The notes beneath the pieces were generated by a model that ran no database searches, was not told where the DNA came from, and saw only the letters and a program-made list of their open reading frames with translations. This document shows, in pieces, positions 25,434 through 39,138 of a DNA stretch of 64,000 nucleotides (positions are counted from its first letter, which is position 1; each line of letters opens with the position of its first letter). Location: assembly GCF_015689335.1 (NCBI RefSeq), contig NZ_CP065053.1, positions 1,302,001 through 1,366,000 on the forward strand, in the 5' to 3' direction. The position numbers and the translations under genes were made by a program. This stretch comes from Massilia antarctica. GTDB lineage: Bacteria > Pseudomonadota > Gammaproteobacteria > Burkholderiales > Burkholderiaceae_D.

Positions 25434-25601
25434 ATCTCTGTTTAATGTCCTTGCGGACAGATCGCTCACTCAAAATACTGACAGGCCACTTCTTGCGAAG
25501 CGCCTAATTTCTTTTTTGTGAACATTTGATAATTTAAGTATTCAACATCGCTTACGCTCTGTTGGCACCTTCATCAAACGCCCACACTTATCGACTGTTA
25601 A

Positions 25602-25613
25602 TTGTTAAAGAAC
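25602..25613 (-). promoter_or_regulatory. rrn leader boxA, operon 2
   Basis: GTTCTTTAACAA on the minus strand, same position in the leader as in operon 1. Confidence 0.6.
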
Positions 25614-25792
25614 TTATTCTGTATTACTTCTGCCGTTTGCTACGAAGCGTTGTGTTCGTTGCAGCAGAGAGGTGAGATTATGCAGCGTTTCGCGTTTCTC
25701 GTCAACCCCTTTTTCTTACTCCGCTTCTTTCGAAACGCCCCGGATCTGTCCTGCAACTACTTGATTTCGCTAGCGTTTCAGCGGGGAGGCGA

Positions 25793-25821
25793 ACTATAGC
25801 AAAGCCTCCCCGTAGTGGCAA
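25793..25821 (-). promoter_or_regulatory. rrn operon 2 promoter
   Basis: Minus strand: -35 TTGCCA (25816-25821), 17-bp spacer, -10 TATAGT (25793-25798). The -35 is 3 bp from the stop codon of the acylase gene, so any UP element or Fis sites lie inside that coding sequence. Confidence 0.75.
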
Positions 25822-25824
25822 GGC

Positions 25825-28260
25825 CTATTCTGATAATGTCGTTACCGAGTAACGTGGATCGGCCCGCATCCTGCCTGGCGTAAATGGCAACAGCGGCCAG
25901 ATTTTCTGCGAATACAAGGGCAACTGGTCGACATGGTAGGGCGACGCCGGATCGACCGACTGCCCATACAAAAGCATCGCGTGCGCCACCGGCCCGGCCT
26001 CATCGAACGTCACGGTTTGTACATAGCTGGTACCCCATACGACCTGGTGATAGCCATCCGCCTGCAGCGGCGTCTCCAGATGAATGGAATTGTAGGAGCC
26101 ATCGATATCGCCGATCGCTCCATGCAGCGGTACGCGTATGCCATTGCGCGTGTCGCTCTGGTAATCGGCCAAGCGCCCATCGAGCGGAACGCTCAATGCG
26201 TACATCTGCTGCGCGGCTACTTTCAAGGCGGCCAGCATAGCGGGTCCTGCAGCCGGAGCCAGTCCGCGCGGCGTATTCACCGGGTCTGCCGGGTCCAGCG
26301 GGACAGCCCATTTGTCCGGAATAAGCGACGCCCGGTTCCAGAACTCGCGAAACAGGACCGCCCCCCGGCTATCGAGGTCGGCATGCCTGTCCCAAGCGCT
26401 CAATACCCGACATGCTTGCGCCACAATAGCGTCGACGGAAGCGCCGCACAGTGGCAGAAATTCCGGGAGCATCAATTCGGCCGCATACACGCGATTGGCA
26501 AACGCCAGCTCCTGGACGTCGCCCATCCCCAGCCGCCCGTTATGTGCCAGGGCATCTTCAAGCTGCCTGAATCCGATACGCGTGCGCAGCATCTGCGCCA
26601 CCCCGGTCTGCCCGTACAGTGGCGAGTAGCCGAAGGGCGCCGGCCCGGTGAGCAAAGCGCGCGGCGTCGTGAGCCAGTAACTGTCATTGGAATTGCCGAC
26701 ATAATCGGTGCGCGTCATCCACGGCGCCTGGGCCGGCGAGAATACACCCGCAGGCGCCCGAGGATCCTCGCCCCACGCGCAGGCCCGGCGCGAGCCGTCG
26801 AACATCAATAGCTGCGGCAGCACGAAACAATCGGACGCGAACATCTCCGCACCCACATCGGGCACGACACTCGCATCCGCATACAGGACATTGCCATCGC
26901 GGTCCGCCGCCATCGTATTCACCCACGGCGGGCCGACAATCCGGTCGAGCGAAGCCTTGATCTCGCCGACATTTTTAGCGCTTCCTATGCCGATCCATTG
27001 TTCGATCAGACGCGTATTGTGGCGATTCGCATCGCCCAGCACATGCACAACATTTGACGACCAGGTAATACCCGCATCCGGCTTCACCAGCACCGCGCCC
27101 TGCTTCGTAAAATAAAAGGTCTTGCTGCGCCGGCCCATGCTGCCATCGGGCCGCAGGCTGTCCACGCTCACCGTTTTGGAACTCATTTTGACCGGAGAGC
27201 CATCGTACAGATACGTCGTGCCGCTCGGATCACGCGTATCGAGCGCCAGTCTGAAGGTCGTGAAATGGACCGCGCGCGTAACGGTATGCGTCCACGCCAC
27301 ATCCTTGTTAAAGCCGATGACGATCATGGGAATGCCACCCAGGATGGCCCCCATCGCGTCGTACCGCCCCGGAATGGTCAGGTGCGCCTGATAAAAGCGG
27401 TCGGTGCTGGTCCAGGGATAATGCGGATTGCCGAGCAGGATGCCACGCCCGCTCGCTGTCACCTCCTTGCCAAGTGCCAGTCCATTACTTCCCAGTTGCT
27501 CCCTGGTCAGGCGTTCAAGCCTGCGCTCGAGAAATCCGATATCGCTGACCCCAATCACCTCGGGCTTGTCCGCGGGCGCAACGGCGCTATCCCGCGCGGC
27601 GCTATCCCGCGCGCCATCGACGATCTCCCGCGCGAATACCTGGCCGGACGCGTGCAGCGCCTTCTCGGCGAGCACCAGCATCATGTCGTCGTACGTAATC
27701 GGCCTGACCCACGGCGCCTTGTTGCATGCGGCGGGATAGCGGCCGGCGTACTCCTTGAGATAACGGTTATAGCCGGCCGCGTAACCGGTCAGCAAATCGC
27801 GGGCCTCCTGGCTGCCGGCCGCATATCCTGCCTTTAACTGCTCCGCATCGAGATAGCCTTTGAAGAAGAAGTCGCTGTCCTCGTTGTTGAGCTTCATGAA
27901 ATCGCTGTCGGCGCCATACTCGCCGTTACGCGCCGGCGTTGCCGATTTATCGGCGCCGAAGAACCGCGCGCGCTCGCCGCGCACCGTGAGGATGGTATCG
28001 GCGAACATGCAGACATTATCCTGGGCATAGGCAAAGGCCAAGCCGTAGCCGATGCCGCGGAAATCACTTGCGCGTACATGAGCGATGCCGTGCGACGTGC
28101 GCGCCAGCTCGGCGCGAAACTGGGAACGGACGACCGTCCGACTTTCAGGTGCCTGGTCGCCGCGTCCGCAGCCGCCCATGGCGAGCCCGGCCAGGCATGC
28201 CGCCAGCGCAGGCCAAACCTTCCGATTCTGCCGAACTAAATCCGAAAATGCACGTCTCAT
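25825..28260 (-). CDS. Penicillin acylase family protein, PvdQ-like N-acyl-homoserine lactone acylase
   Basis: 811 aa, an Ntn hydrolase made as a precursor and cleaved into two chains. The N-terminus carries a hydrophobic segment and Cys (GLAMGGC) typical of a lipoprotein signal. The alpha-chain segment HGIAHVRASDFRGIGYGLAFA is family-typical. The self-cleavage nucleophile is probably Ser258 in LGSNGLALG. The following LLGNPHYPW and FYQAHLTIPGR are like AHL acylase PvdQ. A role in degrading acyl-homoserine lactones or other acyl amides is inference. I chose ATG 28260 (AAGGGAG upstream) over an upstream in-frame start at 28305. It reads toward rrn operon 2 with no terminator between. Confidence 0.85.
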   Translation of the reverse strand: MRRAFSDLVRQNRKVWPALAACLAGLAMGGCGRGDQAPESRTVVRSQFRAELARTSHGIAHVRASDFRGIGYGLAFAYAQDNVCMFADTILTVRGERARFFGADKSATPARNGEYGADSDFMKLNNEDSDFFFKGYLDAEQLKAGYAAGSQEARDLLTGYAAGYNRYLKEYAGRYPAACNKAPWVRPITYDDMMLVLAEKALHASGQVFAREIVDGARDSAARDSAVAPADKPEVIGVSDIGFLERRLERLTREQLGSNGLALGKEVTASGRGILLGNPHYPWTSTDRFYQAHLTIPGRYDAMGAILGGIPMIVIGFNKDVAWTHTVTRAVHFTTFRLALDTRDPSGTTYLYDGSPVKMSSKTVSVDSLRPDGSMGRRSKTFYFTKQGAVLVKPDAGITWSSNVVHVLGDANRHNTRLIEQWIGIGSAKNVGEIKASLDRIVGPPWVNTMAADRDGNVLYADASVVPDVGAEMFASDCFVLPQLLMFDGSRRACAWGEDPRAPAGVFSPAQAPWMTRTDYVGNSNDSYWLTTPRALLTGPAPFGYSPLYGQTGVAQMLRTRIGFRQLEDALAHNGRLGMGDVQELAFANRVYAAELMLPEFLPLCGASVDAIVAQACRVLSAWDRHADLDSRGAVLFREFWNRASLIPDKWAVPLDPADPVNTPRGLAPAAGPAMLAALKVAAQQMYALSVPLDGRLADYQSDTRNGIRVPLHGAIGDIDGSYNSIHLETPLQADGYHQVVWGTSYVQTVTFDEAGPVAHAMLLYGQSVDPASPYHVDQLPLYSQKIWPLLPFTPGRMRADPRYSVTTLSE

Positions 28261-28441
28261 AGTGACTCCCTTTGACTGTCGCCGGCCAGGGTGACCGACA
28301 GGCAATCGTACGAACGCCCGCCTGGGGCGTATTGAGTGGAGTCAATAAAAGAAAGCTGTGCCATGCAGCGCGGCGAGTCGTGTTCGGTCGCCTCAATTGT
28401 GTGCGGTTGAATGGGTGCGCATTTGGGCGTACTGCTCAGGC

Positions 28442-28932
28442 ATGGACAAGCTGCTTATCGAACACAATGGATTGCATGAGGAGATGCGTAACATCATCGA
28501 AGAAGCACGCGTGATTCTTCCGGGCGTGCAAGCACTGTTTGGCTTTCAGACCATTGCCGTCTTCAATGACCGCTTTGCCGGACTGCCCTCGTACGCGACC
28601 TTGTGCCACCTCGTCGGGCTGGGCATGGTGATCATCGCCGTCGCGCTGGTGATGACGCCGGCCGTGTACTACCGTGTTGTGGGGCCCGGCCAATGTGTCG
28701 CAACCGGATGATCGCGCGTTCGTCGTGGCTGCTCCGGTGCGCCCTCGCGCCTCTCGAGTGCGGGCTTGCGCTCGATATGTTCACGGTCATCTTTGTGACC
28801 CCGCGCGGCTTGTCGGCCAGCGTGGCCGGCGCGCTGTTGACCCTGGCCTTGCTGAGTGGCCTGTGGTTCGCATTCCCCTGGTACGAGCGCAGGCGCTGCC
28901 GCTCGCACCGGAATAACGCCGGGCATCGCTAG
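28442..28932 (+). pseudogene. DUF6328 family membrane protein, frameshifted
   Basis: The N-terminal frame from ATG 28442 encodes EEARVILPGVQALFGFQTIAVF and a hydrophobic helix, as in DUF6328 proteins, but stops at 28711. The family's remaining two helices (LLRCALAPLECGLALDMF, then AGALLTLALLSGLWFAFPWY) continue in another frame to 28932. The break lies near the GGGG run at about 28680; one lost base would explain it. The product as read is truncated. A sequencing indel cannot be excluded. Confidence 0.7.
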
Positions 28933-29002
28933 CGCGCACGGCAGGGAGGACAGTCAAGCCTACGCTTGCGCGATGACGGCATGGTTTGAGCGGAAGTCGC
29001 CG

Positions 29003-29111
29003 GCTTGCCTACACGCGGCGGCACTGCTTGGGCAGATAGCACTGGCCTGGCTGCACGCGGCGGGCATTGCCTGAGCGGGTAGCACCGGCCTGGCTGCAGC
29101 GACGGCATCGG
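29003..29111. repeat. Imperfect 43-bp tandem repeat, about 2.5 copies
   Basis: Units at 29003-29045 and 29046-29088, with a partial third to 29111. They share the pattern GCxxCACGCGGCGG and TAGCACxGG. The region holds no gene. Confidence 0.6.
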
Positions 29112-29178
29112 TCGCGATTGAACGCGCCATGACACGCCCGCCCGCGCAGCCAGCGCTGTGCCGCAAGGCCGCCGGGAC

Positions 29179-29925
29179 TCAGTACGGACTGGCGGTCGGA
29201 CGCACGATGATTTCGCTCACGTCCACGTCAGCCGGCTGGTCGATGGCGAAGCGGATGGCACTGGCGATGGCCGCTGGGGCGATCGCAATGCGCCGGAAGT
29301 CGCGCATGGCTTCGCGCGCAAGCGGATCGGAAATCGTTTCCGCCAGCTCCGATTCGGTCACGCCCGGCGAGATGACGGTCACCCGGATGTCGCCGCCCAC
29401 TTCCTGGCGCAAGCCTTCCGACAGGGCCCCCACTGCGAACTTGGTCGCGCAATACACGGCGGCCGTGGGACTGACGGCATGGCCGCCAATCGATGAGAGA
29501 TTAATGAACTGGCCCGAGCGCTGTTGCTGCATCAACGGCAGGGCGGCCGCGATGCCGTGCAGGACGCCGCGGATGTTCACGTCGATCATGTGATTCCATT
29601 CGTCGACCTTGAGCGCATCGAGCCTGGACAAGGGCATCACCCCGGCATTGTTGACGAGCACGTCGACGCGCTTGTACACATCGAGCGCGAACGCCACGAA
29701 GTCTTGCACGTCTTCCAGGCGCCGCACATCCATGGCGAAACTTTCGGCTGCACCGCCTTCGTTGCGGATCTCGGCGACCAGGGCAGTCAGGCGGTCGGCG
29801 CGGCGGGCGCCGAGCACGAGACGGTAACCGTGGCGCCCGAGCAAGCGCGCGGTGGCGGCGCCGATGCCGCTGCTGGCGCCAGTGATGAGGACAACTTTCT
29901 GGTGAGGATGGTGGTGGCTGGACAT
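29179..29925 (-). CDS. SDR family oxidoreductase
   Basis: A 248-aa classical short-chain dehydrogenase. Cofactor motif TGASSGIG near residue 15, NNAG near 90, catalytic Ser (NLSSIGG), Tyr and Lys (YCATK). ATG 29925 follows AAGGAAA; the open frame extends to 29976. The 437 bp before the divergent transporter gene contain no other convincing gene or clear promoter. The substrate is unknown. Confidence 0.87.
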   Translation of the reverse strand: MSSHHHPHQKVVLITGASSGIGAATARLLGRHGYRLVLGARRADRLTALVAEIRNEGGAAESFAMDVRRLEDVQDFVAFALDVYKRVDVLVNNAGVMPLSRLDALKVDEWNHMIDVNIRGVLHGIAAALPLMQQQRSGQFINLSSIGGHAVSPTAAVYCATKFAVGALSEGLRQEVGGDIRVTVISPGVTESELAETISDPLAREAMRDFRRIAIAPAAIASAIRFAIDQPADVDVSEIIVRPTASPY

Positions 29926-30362
29926 GTATTTTCCTTGAACGTCGGACAGGTGACGCATCTTACAAACCCCTGGCACGCACGGAAATACACAGGACTCTCG
30001 GCTGATTGCCTATTTCTACAAGGCGTACAGGGCACCGCGGCACATACGCGACATGGCCGGGAACACGCCGGTCCCACTTTCATCCGCGTGCCTTTGGCTG
30101 ATGAGAAAAAGAAATATTCGATGCTTTCGTTAGGTGTAATATTCGTCGACGTGCATGTCGGTCCGGGCCTCCGGCGATGACGCGCGCGCGGCCGATGCTC
30201 ACCGCATCGGGAGAATTTATAATAAAAAAAGCGGCAGCATTGCCGGTAGATTGTCTGGGGACGGGGAATGGGTTTGACGGCGAAGACCAAGATCGACTGG
30301 CGCGAGGAATGCGCGCAGCCGCGATCTTCCGTTAACCCGCCACATGCCGATGCGAGGCTGCT
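29926..30362. other. Intergenic region between the SDR gene and the broken MFS gene
   Basis: No supported gene. A TATAAT-like sequence at about 30222 might be a -10 element for the transporter, without a good -35. Long ORFs reported on the minus strand here are shadows of the transporter. Confidence 0.4.
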
Positions 30363-31779
30363 CTGAGTCAAGCCTCCGTCAAGACCTATTTGCCCTGGGT
30401 CGTCGCCGCTGCGCTGTTCATGGAACAGCTCGATGCAACCATCGTCAACACGGCGGTCCCGAGCATCGCGGCGAGCCTTGGTGTCAGTCCGCTCAGCCTG
30501 AAATCCATCGTCTCCAGTTATATCCTCAGCCTGGCCGTCGGCATTCCGGTCAGCGGATGGATGGCCGACCGCTTCGGCACGCGCCGCGTGTTCGCGGTGG
30601 CGATCGTGGTCTTCACAATCGCATCGGTACTGTGCGGCATGGCGGTCAACGCCCCGATGATGGTCGCCGCCCGCTTGCTGCAAGGCCTCGGCGGCGCCAT
30701 GATGATGCCGGTCGGACGCCTCGCCATCATCCGCACCTTTCCCAAGTCCGAGCTGCTGGGCGCGATGAATTTCGTGATCATTCCGGCGCTGATCGGCCCG
30801 CTGCTGGGACCGACGGTCGGCGGGCTGGTCGTGCACTGGGTGTCGTGGCGCTACATTTTCTTCATCAATGTGCCGGTCGGCCTGGTCGCACTGTTCCTGG
30901 TATTTCGCTACATGCCCGACTACCGCGCGGCACAGCGGCGGCCGCTCGATGTGGTCGGCCCTGATCCTGTTCAGCTCGGGTACCGCGATGCTGTCGTGGT
31001 TCTTGGAAATTTTCGGCGAACACACGCTGGCGTCCGTGACCGCCGCAGCCATGCTGGGGGCCTCGCTGGGCTTGCTGGGCGCGTATGCCTTGTATGCAAG
31101 AGGCAGAAAGTTCCCGCTGCTGCGCTTGTCGTTGTTCCGCATCCGCACCTTTCGCATCGCCGTGGTCGGCGGTTTCCTGACGCGGCTGGGGCTGGGCGGC
31201 ATGCCCTTCCTGCTGCCACTGCTGTACCAGGTTGGGCTGGGTTTTCCGGCGTGGAAATCCGGCTTGCTGATGATGCCGGCCGCCGTCGCGGCGATGGCGA
31301 TGAAGCTGGTGTCGCAACGTCTGCTGCATCGCTTTGGCTATCGCCAGATCCTGGTGGTCAATACAGTGTCCATCGGCTTGACGATCGGCCTGTTTTCCTT
31401 CATAGGCGCCGGCACGCCGCTGGTGTTGATCGTGCTGCTCGGGCTGACTCAGGGATTCTTTAATTCGCTACAGTTCTCGTGCATGAATTCACTCGCGTAT
31501 GCCGATGTGGACGATCAGGATTCCAGCATGGCCAGTACGATGTCGAGCTCATTCCAGCAGCTGTCGATGAGTTTCGGGCTGGCCGCCGGTTCGCTTGTCA
31601 CCGCGTGGTTCCTCGGCGATGTGCCGCAAACCGACCGCACGATGGTCATCAGCGCGCTGCATCATGGTTTTGCAACGCTGTCGATCATTACGGTGATATC
31701 GTCACTGACTTTCTGGCGCTTGCACCGGAACGATGGAGAGAGCATCAGCCGCGGTACGGCGCTCCAGCTTCAGCGCTAA
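30363..31779 (+). pseudogene. MFS transporter (DHA2/EmrB-QacA type), frameshifted and without an ATG start
   Basis: A 14-helix-type drug exporter. The first half reads MEQLDATIVNTAVPSIAASL, GWMADRFGTRRVF and a motif-C-like PALIGPLLGPTVGG; the second half continues in another frame from about LILFSSGTAMLSW. The switch is at 30959-30966 where GGCCCTG appears to have one C too many. The expected start (xSQASVKTYLPWVV) reads CTG at 30363, correctly placed behind a GAGG; the next possible start is TTG 30390. Two separate lesions argue for a true pseudogene. Confidence 0.7.
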
Positions 31780-31817
31780 TCACGGCGGTTGCGCGGAGTT
31801 TTTCCTGAGCGCCCGGC

Positions 31818-32258
31818 TCAGGCGTCGGGCGCGGGAGGCATCATTGCGCCATCGCGCACGACATACCACGACTCGATCGTTTCCGTGTGCATACCGAGGT
31901 TAAAAAACTCGAGTGCCGTTACCAATTCATCGATTTGTTCCGTGCTTGGGTGCGAAGAAAAACGCCGATAGCCCGGGTCGAGGGGTATGTGGCGATCCCC
32001 GCACTCGATCGCTGGCAGGCTCCAGGCATCGCGGCGGCCAACTTTGTAGAGGGGAGCGAGCATCCAGCCGGGAATTGCGTCACTGGTATAAGAAACCAGT
32101 GCCAGACAGGACCAGGAATTGCGCGGACTTGATTTCGGTCGCCGCCACAGAGCGTGGAGGTAGGCGATTACTTCCACTTTCAAGACGATGAGCTGAGGCA
32201 GATCGGCAAGCTAGGTGGCGCGAAAGAGGCTTTCCAGCGGAATGTCATCGAAATTCAT
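31818..32258 (-). pseudogene. Hypothetical protein, probably interrupted by an in-frame TAG
   Basis: ATG 32258 opens a frame (MNFDDIPLESLFRAT) that hits TAG at 32211-32213 and then stays open for 130 codons to 31818 (VIAYLHALWRRP, YKVGRRDAW, DPGYRRFSSHP, IDELVTALEFFNLGMH). The downstream part has normal protein character. I do not recognise a family. It may be an inactive remnant; alternatively a shorter gene starts at an alternative codon near 32183. Confidence 0.4.
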
Positions 32259-32288
32259 CAGAATTCTATTAAGGAATTTTGGCGGACG

Positions 32289-32343
32289 AAAAAAAACCCC
32301 ACCTGCACAAAACGCGATTGAGCGCGCTTGGCTGATGGGGCTT
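32289..32343 (-). terminator. Terminator after the distal 5S gene of operon 3
   Basis: Outer stem CCCCA/TGGGG with an inner GC-rich hairpin and T8 on the minus strand. Confidence 0.8.
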
Positions 32344-32357
32344 TCTCATATAACTAG

Positions 32358-32470
32358 CCTGACGATGACCTACTTTCACACTGGTTGCAGCACTATCATC
32401 GGCGTAAAATCGTTTCACGGTCCTGTTCGGGATGGGAAGGGGTGGTACCGATTTACTATGGTCATCAGGC
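32358..32470 (-). rRNA. rrf: 5S ribosomal RNA, extra distal copy of operon 3
   Basis: Same length as the other 5S genes, with at least one substitution (GATGACC rather than GATAACC near 32365). It lies beyond a strong terminator from the proximal 5S, so it probably needs its own promoter (candidate at 32530-32558). Confidence 0.93.
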
Positions 32471-32529
32471 ATAACTTGTACAAGTAGCTGCTCCCGACTG
32501 GGCAGCAGTACCTCGAATCCTGAGGGCAT

Positions 32530-32558
32530 ATTATACTGCGTATTTTTATTAATTGATA
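32530..32558 (-). promoter_or_regulatory. Candidate promoter of the distal 5S gene
   Basis: Minus strand: perfect -10 TATAAT (32530-32535) in an AT-rich stretch, with a weak -35 TATCAA 17 bp away. It lies between the first terminator and the extra 5S gene. Confidence 0.5.
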
Positions 32559-32594
32559 GCAATCTTCGATTTGAATGCGACAAATCTGCGGACG

Positions 32595-32652
32595 AAAAAA
32601 AACCCGGTTTGCACTAAGCGCGATCTTGAGCGCGCTTAGGCTTACCGGGGTC
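32595..32652 (-). terminator. Terminator after the proximal 5S gene of operon 3
   Basis: CCCGGT/ACCGGG outer stem enclosing the perfect inner stem CTAAGCGCG/CGCGCTTAG, then T8 on the minus strand. Confidence 0.85.
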
Positions 32653-32668
32653 TTTCTCTTATAACTAG

Positions 32669-32781
32669 CCTGACGATAACCTACTTTCACACTGGTTGCA
32701 GCACTATCATCGGCGTAAAATCGTTTCACGGTCCTGTTCGGGATGGGAAGGGGTGGTACCGATTTACTATGGTCATCAGGC
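32669..32781 (-). rRNA. rrf: 5S ribosomal RNA, proximal copy of operon 3
   Basis: Same sequence as the 5S of operons 1 and 2; about 140 bp after 23S. Confidence 0.95.
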
Positions 32782-32922
32782 ATAACTTGTACAGCTTGGT
32801 GCTCCCGATCGGGCAGCACTAGCTTGAATCTGGAAGAAGTATCGTTTTATTGTATTACTTGGGTAGTGACTGTGCATATCGCACAAAACACAACGCGCAT
32901 TTCTTATCTCTGTACCTGCTAA

Positions 32923-35811
<2,889 letters not shown>

Positions 35812-36044
35812 TTAGCCTCTGATCTTGACGATCAAAGAGCGTTACAGAGATAAGAAAGTACAGCGTTGTTGCTTTGTTTTGATACATACAATCACTACCC
35901 ATCGAACCGCCTGTCGGCGATTCGATTAAAACTTTACTTCTTCCAGATTGTTAAAGAACGAAACAGCTTTAATCTCTAAAAGACCAAACCTAAACATCTC
36001 ACCTTATGGTGTTGCTTACGTTTGCACTTTCAAGACTAGTAGAG

Positions 36045-36120
36045 TGGTGGAGGATGACGGGATCGAACCGACGACCCCCTGCTTGCAAAGCAGGTGCTCT
36101 CCCAGCTGAGCTAATCCCCC
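36045..36120 (-). tRNA. alaT: tRNA-Ala(TGC), operon 3
   Basis: 76 nt, identical to the other two copies, with encoded CCA. Confidence 0.97.
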
Positions 36121-36130
36121 AAGGAATACG

Positions 36131-36207
36131 TGGTAGGGCTGGTTGGACTCGAACCAACGACCCCCGCGTTATCAACACGGTGCTCTAACCAGCTGAGCTA
36201 CAGCCCC
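36131..36207 (-). tRNA. ileT: tRNA-Ile(GAT), operon 3
   Basis: 77 nt, identical to the other two copies; only 10 bp separate it from tRNA-Ala, the shortest spacer of the three. Confidence 0.97.
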
Positions 36208-36294
36208 GACTTGGACACTGCTACTGTTTCTTCTAAATTCAACAGTCGATAAGAGTGGACGCTTAATGAATTGGCTCTATAGCCGGTGCAACTC

Positions 36295-37829
<1,535 letters not shown>

Positions 37830-37998
37830 ATCTCTGTTTAATGTCCTTGCGGACAGATCGCTCACTCAAAATACTGACAGGCCACTTCTTGCGAAGCGCC
37901 TATATTTCTTCTTTGTGAACATTTGATAATTTAAGTATTCAACGTCGCTTACGCTTCGTTGGCACCTTCATCAAACGCCCACACTTATCGACTGTTAA

Positions 37999-38010
37999 TT
38001 GTTAAAGAAC
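37999..38010 (-). promoter_or_regulatory. rrn leader boxA, operon 3
   Basis: GTTCTTTAACAA on the minus strand, same leader position as in operons 1 and 2. Confidence 0.6.
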
Positions 38011-38189
38011 TTATTCTGCACTACTTCTGCCGTTTGCTACGAAGCGTTGTGTTCGTTGCAGCAGAGAGGTGAGATTATGCAGCGTTTCGCCTTTCTCGTC
38101 AACCTCTTTTTGTTACTCCGCTTCTTTCGAAACGCCCCTGATCTGTCCTGCAACTACTTGATTTCGCTAGCGTTTCAGCGGGGAGGCGA

Positions 38190-38218
38190 ACTATAGCAAA
38201 AGGGCCGCGTTTCCACAA
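38190..38218 (-). promoter_or_regulatory. rrn operon 3 promoter
   Basis: Minus strand: -35 TTGTGG (38213-38218), 17-bp spacer, -10 TATAGT (38190-38195). The -35 lies 15 bp after the stop of the DUF4124 gene. Confidence 0.7.
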
Positions 38219-38233
38219 GTCACCCGGTGCAAA

Positions 38234-38884
38234 TTACTTGGGTTTGTAGGTAATCAGCGGCAGGGCCACGTCCGCGTTATTGGCCACATCGTTGCTTCCA
38301 CCCGACATATCGACAGTCGCCTTGTCACACCAGTGCGCCTGGCCCGACGCGCTCTGCGCCAGCACCTCGGCCATGGCCTCATGAATCTTTGCCGCCACCT
38401 CGCCCTGCAATGCCGTGCGCTTGGCCGGCGACATGTCCGCCATCGCTCGCCGTTGTTTCTCGATAAAGGTGCTGTTGCGCTGCTTCCAGCCGTTGGCGGC
38501 AGTCACGAATTTTTTGCTCTGGGGCGCCACGTTGGCACACACCGGCTCGAACTTGGCGGCCACTTCGGACATCAGCGCCACGACCAGCACCGCATGCTGG
38601 AGCTCGGGCGACGGCACGCCGGCAGCCGAGATGCCGCCGCCGGAAGGGTCGGCGCCGCTGCCCTTGGGGGGCGGCGCGATCTTGGGCTGGGCCGGCGGCG
38701 GACCTTCCACCGCGCGCAACACGGAACCCTTCATCACGCTGACCTTGAGCTTGTCGCCGTTTTGCGGGCGGTCGGAAAACGTGACCTTCCCATCCGGACC
38801 GACGGACTTGTACATTTGCTGCGCGGACGCGGCGCAGCAAATAAGGGCGGCGGCGATGACAAAAATGGGCTGTAATTTATTCAT
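38234..38884 (-). CDS. DUF4124 domain-containing secreted protein
   Basis: 216 aa: signal peptide ending near AASA, then the DUF4124 domain (QMYKSVGPDGKVTFSDRP), a Pro-rich linker and a C-terminal helical domain of about 120 residues with two Cys. DUF4124 proteins are periplasmic with unknown function, common in gamma- and betaproteobacteria. ATG 38884 is chosen because it begins the signal peptide. It reads toward rrn operon 3 with no terminator between. Confidence 0.8.
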   Translation of the reverse strand: MNKLQPIFVIAAALICCAASAQQMYKSVGPDGKVTFSDRPQNGDKLKVSVMKGSVLRAVEGPPPAQPKIAPPPKGSGADPSGGGISAAGVPSPELQHAVLVVALMSEVAAKFEPVCANVAPQSKKFVTAANGWKQRNSTFIEKQRRAMADMSPAKRTALQGEVAAKIHEAMAEVLAQSASGQAHWCDKATVDMSGGSNDVANNADVALPLITYKPK

Positions 38885-39138
38885 GTGACAAAAAGTGGCG
38901 CGGTGCTCCACACGATGGCGATCGATTCATATACTAACGTAGCATTGAGGGCAGATGCGTAAACACATTTCTTATACGCACGCTTCTGAGCTAGAACACA
39001 ACAGCTCGGCTCTTCACCCCGGTACCGATGCAAGATTTATGCCTGAAATTGTTTTGCGGTAGCAACATCACCTTGGCACGGGCCGATCACCATCCCTGCA
39101 CACGGGTAGAATGTCAGCTTTCGCCAATGCTGCCTGCC

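Noticed and set aside
29787..31202. 471-codon minus-strand ORF across the SDR-MFS region
   Set aside because: Low-complexity His/Arg/Asp-rich composition; it overlaps two genes with clear family motifs in other frames.
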